DNA from: Terriglobia bacterium
GTDB lineage: Bacteria; Acidobacteriota; Terriglobia; UBA7540
Direction of reading: 5' to 3'
Length of the DNA: 8,133 nucleotides
Assembly: GCA_030036915.1 (NCBI GenBank)
Contig: JASHSC010000193.1
Span: 1-8,133, forward strand
A program made the position numbers and the translations under genes. The notes under the pieces were generated by a model. That model was not told where the DNA came from, ran no database searches, and saw only the letters and a program-made list of their open reading frames with translations. This document shows, piece by piece, positions 6,215-8,133 of this stretch. Position 1 is the first letter of the stretch. Every line of letters begins with the position of its first letter.

Positions 6215-6355
6215 CTAGTGTCCTGAGTCTGAAATGCCCTTCTTTCGCCGCAAGGGTGAAGCAAGTTTTCAGCCCCGCAGGGGCGAAATATCTTAGCCCA
6301 GGGCGCCCGCTTCTCGGGCTGAGCTCTTAAGCGAACTTCTTCGTCAGGACACCAG
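6215..6355. repeat. MITE-like inverted-repeat intergenic element
   Basis: A 141-bp stretch bounded by CTAGTGTCCTGA (6215-6226) and TCAGGACACCAG (6344-6355). These are inverted copies matching at 11 of 12 positions, with a perfect 9-bp core. It has no coding capacity. Inside are further palindromes: TTTCGCC (6243-6249) with GGCGAAA (6282-6288), the hairpin GCCCC-GCA-GGGGC (6272-6284), and GCCCG-CTTCT-CGGGC (6305-6319). The phrase AGCCCCGCAGGGGCGAAA...AGCCCAGGGCG resembles dispersed intergenic repeats I remember from acidobacterial and other soil-bacterial genomes, though this is recollection only. No clear target-site duplication is visible. None of the hairpins has a T-tract, so a terminator role is not supported. 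It occupies most of the 359-bp gap between the LRV gene and the mocR promoter. Confidence 0.5.
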
Positions 6356-6391
6356 TACCAATTTACAGTTTGGATTCCCGAGGTTCGATTG

Positions 6392-6940
6392 TCAGCGCGC
6401 AGCCTGGGGGTTCTGTTTCATTCGCTCGCGCAAACGGTCACGAAGATCGGCGGGGGTTGAGGGATTACATGCCACGAGAAACCACAACGGTTCGCGAGGG
6501 TCTGCGGCCAGGGCGCGCAGAACCGCCACGGGCGTGTGAGGGTGACGCGCCACATTTTCCCTTACAGCAGCGTAAGGGTGCGCCGCCAGGCTCTGCAACA
6601 ACTCCGGCGGGGCCTCCGGATGTTCGGTGAGAACACGGGCAAGCAGGTAGTCATCCGGATGGAGAGGCGCGCCGATTTTCAGGAGGTCGTGGCCTGTGGT
6701 TTGCGTATCGCGGGCCTGCTCAAATTTGGCGTCCCATGCGGAGCTGAACTCATTCAGGTCCTGCGTTCGCGCCTCGATCATCTGTTTGAGCTGGCCAATC
6801 TCCGCCTGTTTGCGCGCGCGCGGAAGCTGAGCTGCTTCAACCGACCTTAGTACGTCCTGCAAATGAGCACGTTCACCAAAGACCACCTGAGAACCGCGGT
6901 GAATCTTTTTGACGCCATGCCTGATGCGAATATCAGCCAT
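6392..6940 (-). CDS. Leucine-rich-variant (LRV) repeat protein with N-terminal helical segment
   Basis: A 182-residue soluble protein. Residues about 25-80 are charged and helical, possibly a short coiled coil (RARKQAEIGQLKQMIEARTQDLNEF). Residues about 97-170 hold three helical repeats of roughly 24 residues of the LRV type: LLARVLTEHPEAPPELLQSLAAHP, then AVRENVARHP.TPVAVLRALAADP, then LWFLVACNPSTPADLRDRL, each with the 'NP.TP..LL..LA.DP' signature. LRV proteins bind partners through a curved solenoid; some carry an N-terminal 4Fe-4S cluster, but this one has a single cysteine (Cys158), so no cluster is possible. The ATG at 6940 has an excellent GGAGGAGG 6 nt upstream. It begins 31 bp after the metallo-hydrolase gene and is probably cotranscribed with it. 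The biological role is unknown. Confidence 0.75.
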   Translation of the reverse strand: MADIRIRHGVKKIHRGSQVVFGERAHLQDVLRSVEAAQLPRARKQAEIGQLKQMIEARTQDLNEFSSAWDAKFEQARDTQTTGHDLLKIGAPLHPDDYLLARVLTEHPEAPPELLQSLAAHPYAAVRENVARHPHTPVAVLRALAADPREPLWFLVACNPSTPADLRDRLRERMKQNPQAAR

Positions 6941-6971
6941 TGAAAACCTCCTCCAACAACACCCGCCATCC

Positions 6972-7607
6972 TCACTTTATCCGGAGAAATGGATTTGATT
7001 CGCGTTCTTTCCCAATCGTCGTCGGAGCACCATGCCCTGGAAACACCGGCGTTTGATCTGGAAAGATAAGCAGCCGATTGTGAATCGACCGCAATATTTC
7101 ATCCCAGGAGCCGCCCCACAGGTCCGTGCGGCCGATGCTTCCCTGAAACAATGTGTCACCACTCAGAATGCGCTGATTTTCTCCTGGCAGGTGAAGCGAC
7201 AAGCTACCCGGAGAGTGCCCCGGCGTGTGCAGGACTTCCAAGCTCAGCGCGCCCCAGCGCAGCGAATCGCCTTCTTTCAGAAATTGATCCACCTCGGTCA
7301 CCCCCGGCGCCTCAACACCCAGCCAATCCGCCTGCATGGCAAGGCTTTGATATAGGGGCAGATCATTCTGGTGCATTAATACGGCCGCGCCCGTAGCCTT
7401 CTTGAGTTTCTCGATTCCCCCCACATGATCGATGTGCGCGTGAGTGGCGATAATATATTTCACGTGCAGGTTATGTTTACCGAGAATCTTTTTAATTTCT
7501 TCAATGTCGTCGCCGGGATCGATCACTACGGCTTCGCGGGCAGTCTCATCCGCCAAAATCGAGCAATTACATGCCAGCATCCCTACTGGAAGAATTTCGT
7601 GGATCAA
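6972..7607 (-). CDS. Metallo-beta-lactamase-fold hydrolase, glyoxalase II-like (YcbL type)
   Basis: A 211-residue cytosolic hydrolase whose length matches the short YcbL branch of the glyoxalase II family rather than full-length GloB. The dinuclear metal site is complete: THAHIDH (His56, His58, Asp60, His61), His131 in TPGHSPGS, Asp151 in SGDTLF, and His192 in FPGHG. The likely reaction is hydrolysis of a thioester such as S-D-lactoylglutathione or another thiol adduct; the true substrate is not readable from sequence. The TTG start at 7607 is chosen because it yields the family N-terminus (MIHEILPVG.LACNCSIL), and a GGCGG lies four bases upstream. The first internal ATG would remove the first nine residues. 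It leads a two-gene unit with the LRV protein 31 bp downstream. A TATTAT hexamer upstream could be a -10, but no matching -35 was found. Confidence 0.9.
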   Translation of the reverse strand: MIHEILPVGMLACNCSILADETAREAVVIDPGDDIEEIKKILGKHNLHVKYIIATHAHIDHVGGIEKLKKATGAAVLMHQNDLPLYQSLAMQADWLGVEAPGVTEVDQFLKEGDSLRWGALSLEVLHTPGHSPGSLSLHLPGENQRILSGDTLFQGSIGRTDLWGGSWDEILRSIHNRLLIFPDQTPVFPGHGAPTTIGKERESNPFLRIK

Positions 7608-7755
7608 GTTCCGCCTACCCCCCTTGGGAATTGAAAGTGCTCACGCGTTCCAAGCATCAATAATAATACTGGAATTGGAGACACGGGGCGAATCGTCGAG
7701 GGAGGTGACACGAAATGCCGCAACCCCTCCCAACTTCCTCTTACCCACCTGAAAC

Positions 7756-7932
7756 CAACGCATTGGGTAGTTGGTCAGTTTGAAATTTCGGCGTAGGGGC
7801 ACCCCTCGCCCTGCGGCCCATAGCCTTCGGGCGACGGGTCGCGGGTGCCCTCTGCCCGATGTCGCTGGACTGAAGGGCAGGGACAAGCCCTGCCCCTACA
7901 GAATTCGAATTGACCCACCACAACGCATTGGG
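7756..7932. repeat. Palindromic intergenic element flanked by 12-bp direct repeats
   Basis: CAACGCATTGGG occurs at 7756-7767 and again, identically, at 7921-7932. Between them is a 150-bp non-coding palindrome. The outer ends GGTCA (7773-7777) and TGACC (7911-7915) lead into similar AT-rich arms, and then GTAGGGGCA (7793-7801) pairs perfectly with TGCCCCTAC (7891-7899). Internal hairpins are GGGCACCC (7797-7804) with GGGTGCCC (7843-7850), which encloses CGCCC (7807-7811) with GGGCG (7829-7833), and GGGCAGGG-ACAAG-CCCTGCCC (7875-7895). The GTAGGGGC/GACAAGCCCTGCCCCTAC wording resembles repeats dispersed in many environmental bacterial genomes, from memory only. The direct repeats could be target-site duplications or ancestral sequence. 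No open reading frame of note lies inside. Confidence 0.6.
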
Positions 7933-8115
7933 CTTTATTCCTTAAAGATATCAGCGTAATATAGGCTGGTCAAAATGTCCGAAATCCCCTGCCGTTCGGG
8001 ACGTCGTCAATTACCAGCAGGGTCTTTGGAAGAAACTCCAAATCTGGTTTCCGGGGATTCCCTCCGCAGTTGAATGGGGAGGCGTCCGGAATCTTGGCGC
8101 GGGAATTTTAGCGCC
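7933..8115. other. Non-coding stretch with a small hairpin at its right end
   Basis: Together with 7608-7755 this is the rest of the 519-bp gene-free gap upstream of the metallo-hydrolase. No family-like reading frame or RNA gene was recognised. A short plus-strand frame of 32 codons begins at 7975 but has no Shine-Dalgarno and no recognisable motif. GGCGC (8096-8100) and GCGCC (8111-8115) form a 5-bp stem with a 10-nt AT-rich loop directly before the candidate ribosome binding site at 8116. Confidence 0.4.
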
Positions 8116-8126
8116 GGGAGGCAGAA

Positions 8127-8133
8127 ATGAGAT
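8127..8133 (+). CDS. Possible first codons of a plus-strand gene (cut by right edge)
   Basis: An ATG at 8127 is preceded by GGGAGG (8116-8121) with a 5-nt spacer, an ideal ribosome binding site. Only two codons (Met-Arg) and one extra base are visible, so nothing can be said about the product. If real, this gene is divergent from the metallo-hydrolase and shares the 7608-8126 gap as its upstream region. Confidence 0.35.

Noticed and set aside
6272..6319. Intrinsic terminators in the hairpins between the LRV gene and mocR
   Set aside because: Stems are short and none is followed by a run of T on either strand. They fit better as parts of a repeat element.
8095..8112. Possible sigma54 promoter (TGGCGC...TTTTAGC) before the right-edge ATG
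   Set aside because: The GG to GC spacing is 13 rather than 10 bases and the -12 element is poor.
7975..8133. Minus-strand frame reading KTLLVIDDVPNG, suggestive of a response-regulator start
   Set aside because: The frame spans only about 43 codons between stops, has no start codon or ribosome binding site, and lacks the rest of a receiver domain. It is probably chance.

Overview
The window looks like chromosomal DNA of a fairly GC-rich soil-type bacterium. An acidobacterial origin is my best guess. It rests on remembered resemblance of the truncated left-edge protein and of the intergenic repeats to acidobacterial sequences, not on a marker gene. Almost all genes lie on the minus strand. 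No rRNA, tRNA, CRISPR array or transposase gene was seen.

Layout in minus-strand transcription order, right to left. An intergenic stretch (7608-8126) holds a compact palindromic repeat flanked by 12-bp direct repeats, and a possible plus-strand gene starts at the very right edge. Next comes a two-gene unit: a YcbL/glyoxalase-II-like metallo-hydrolase (6972-7607) and a protein with leucine-rich-variant (LRV) repeats (6392-6940). A 359-bp spacer (6033-6391) follows. It carries a MITE-like inverted-repeat element and the promoter and candidate operator of a MocR/GntR regulator (4512-6032). The regulator is followed closely by a group II PLP-dependent decarboxylase (2935-4482) and pdxS (2022-2909), with gaps of 29 and 25 bp. 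A hicB-hicA toxin-antitoxin module (1541-1983) lies on the opposite strand, and beyond it are pdxT (849-1436), an ArsC/LMW-PTP-like protein (363-797) and the truncated left-edge gene (1-228).

The central theme is vitamin B6. PdxS and PdxT form the two-subunit PLP synthase: PdxT makes ammonia from glutamine, and PdxS condenses it with ribose 5-phosphate and glyceraldehyde 3-phosphate. The regulator has an aminotransferase-like PLP-binding domain, so by analogy with PdxR it may sense PLP. The decarboxylase uses PLP. The cluster therefore encodes a probable cofactor sensor, a cofactor consumer and the cofactor synthase. The hicBA module splits pdxS from pdxT and points against them.

I did not find a clearly new multi-gene system. 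The most interesting points are the regulator-decarboxylase-PLP synthase arrangement, the TA module wedged into it, the structured repeats, and an ArsC-like protein without its resolving cysteines.
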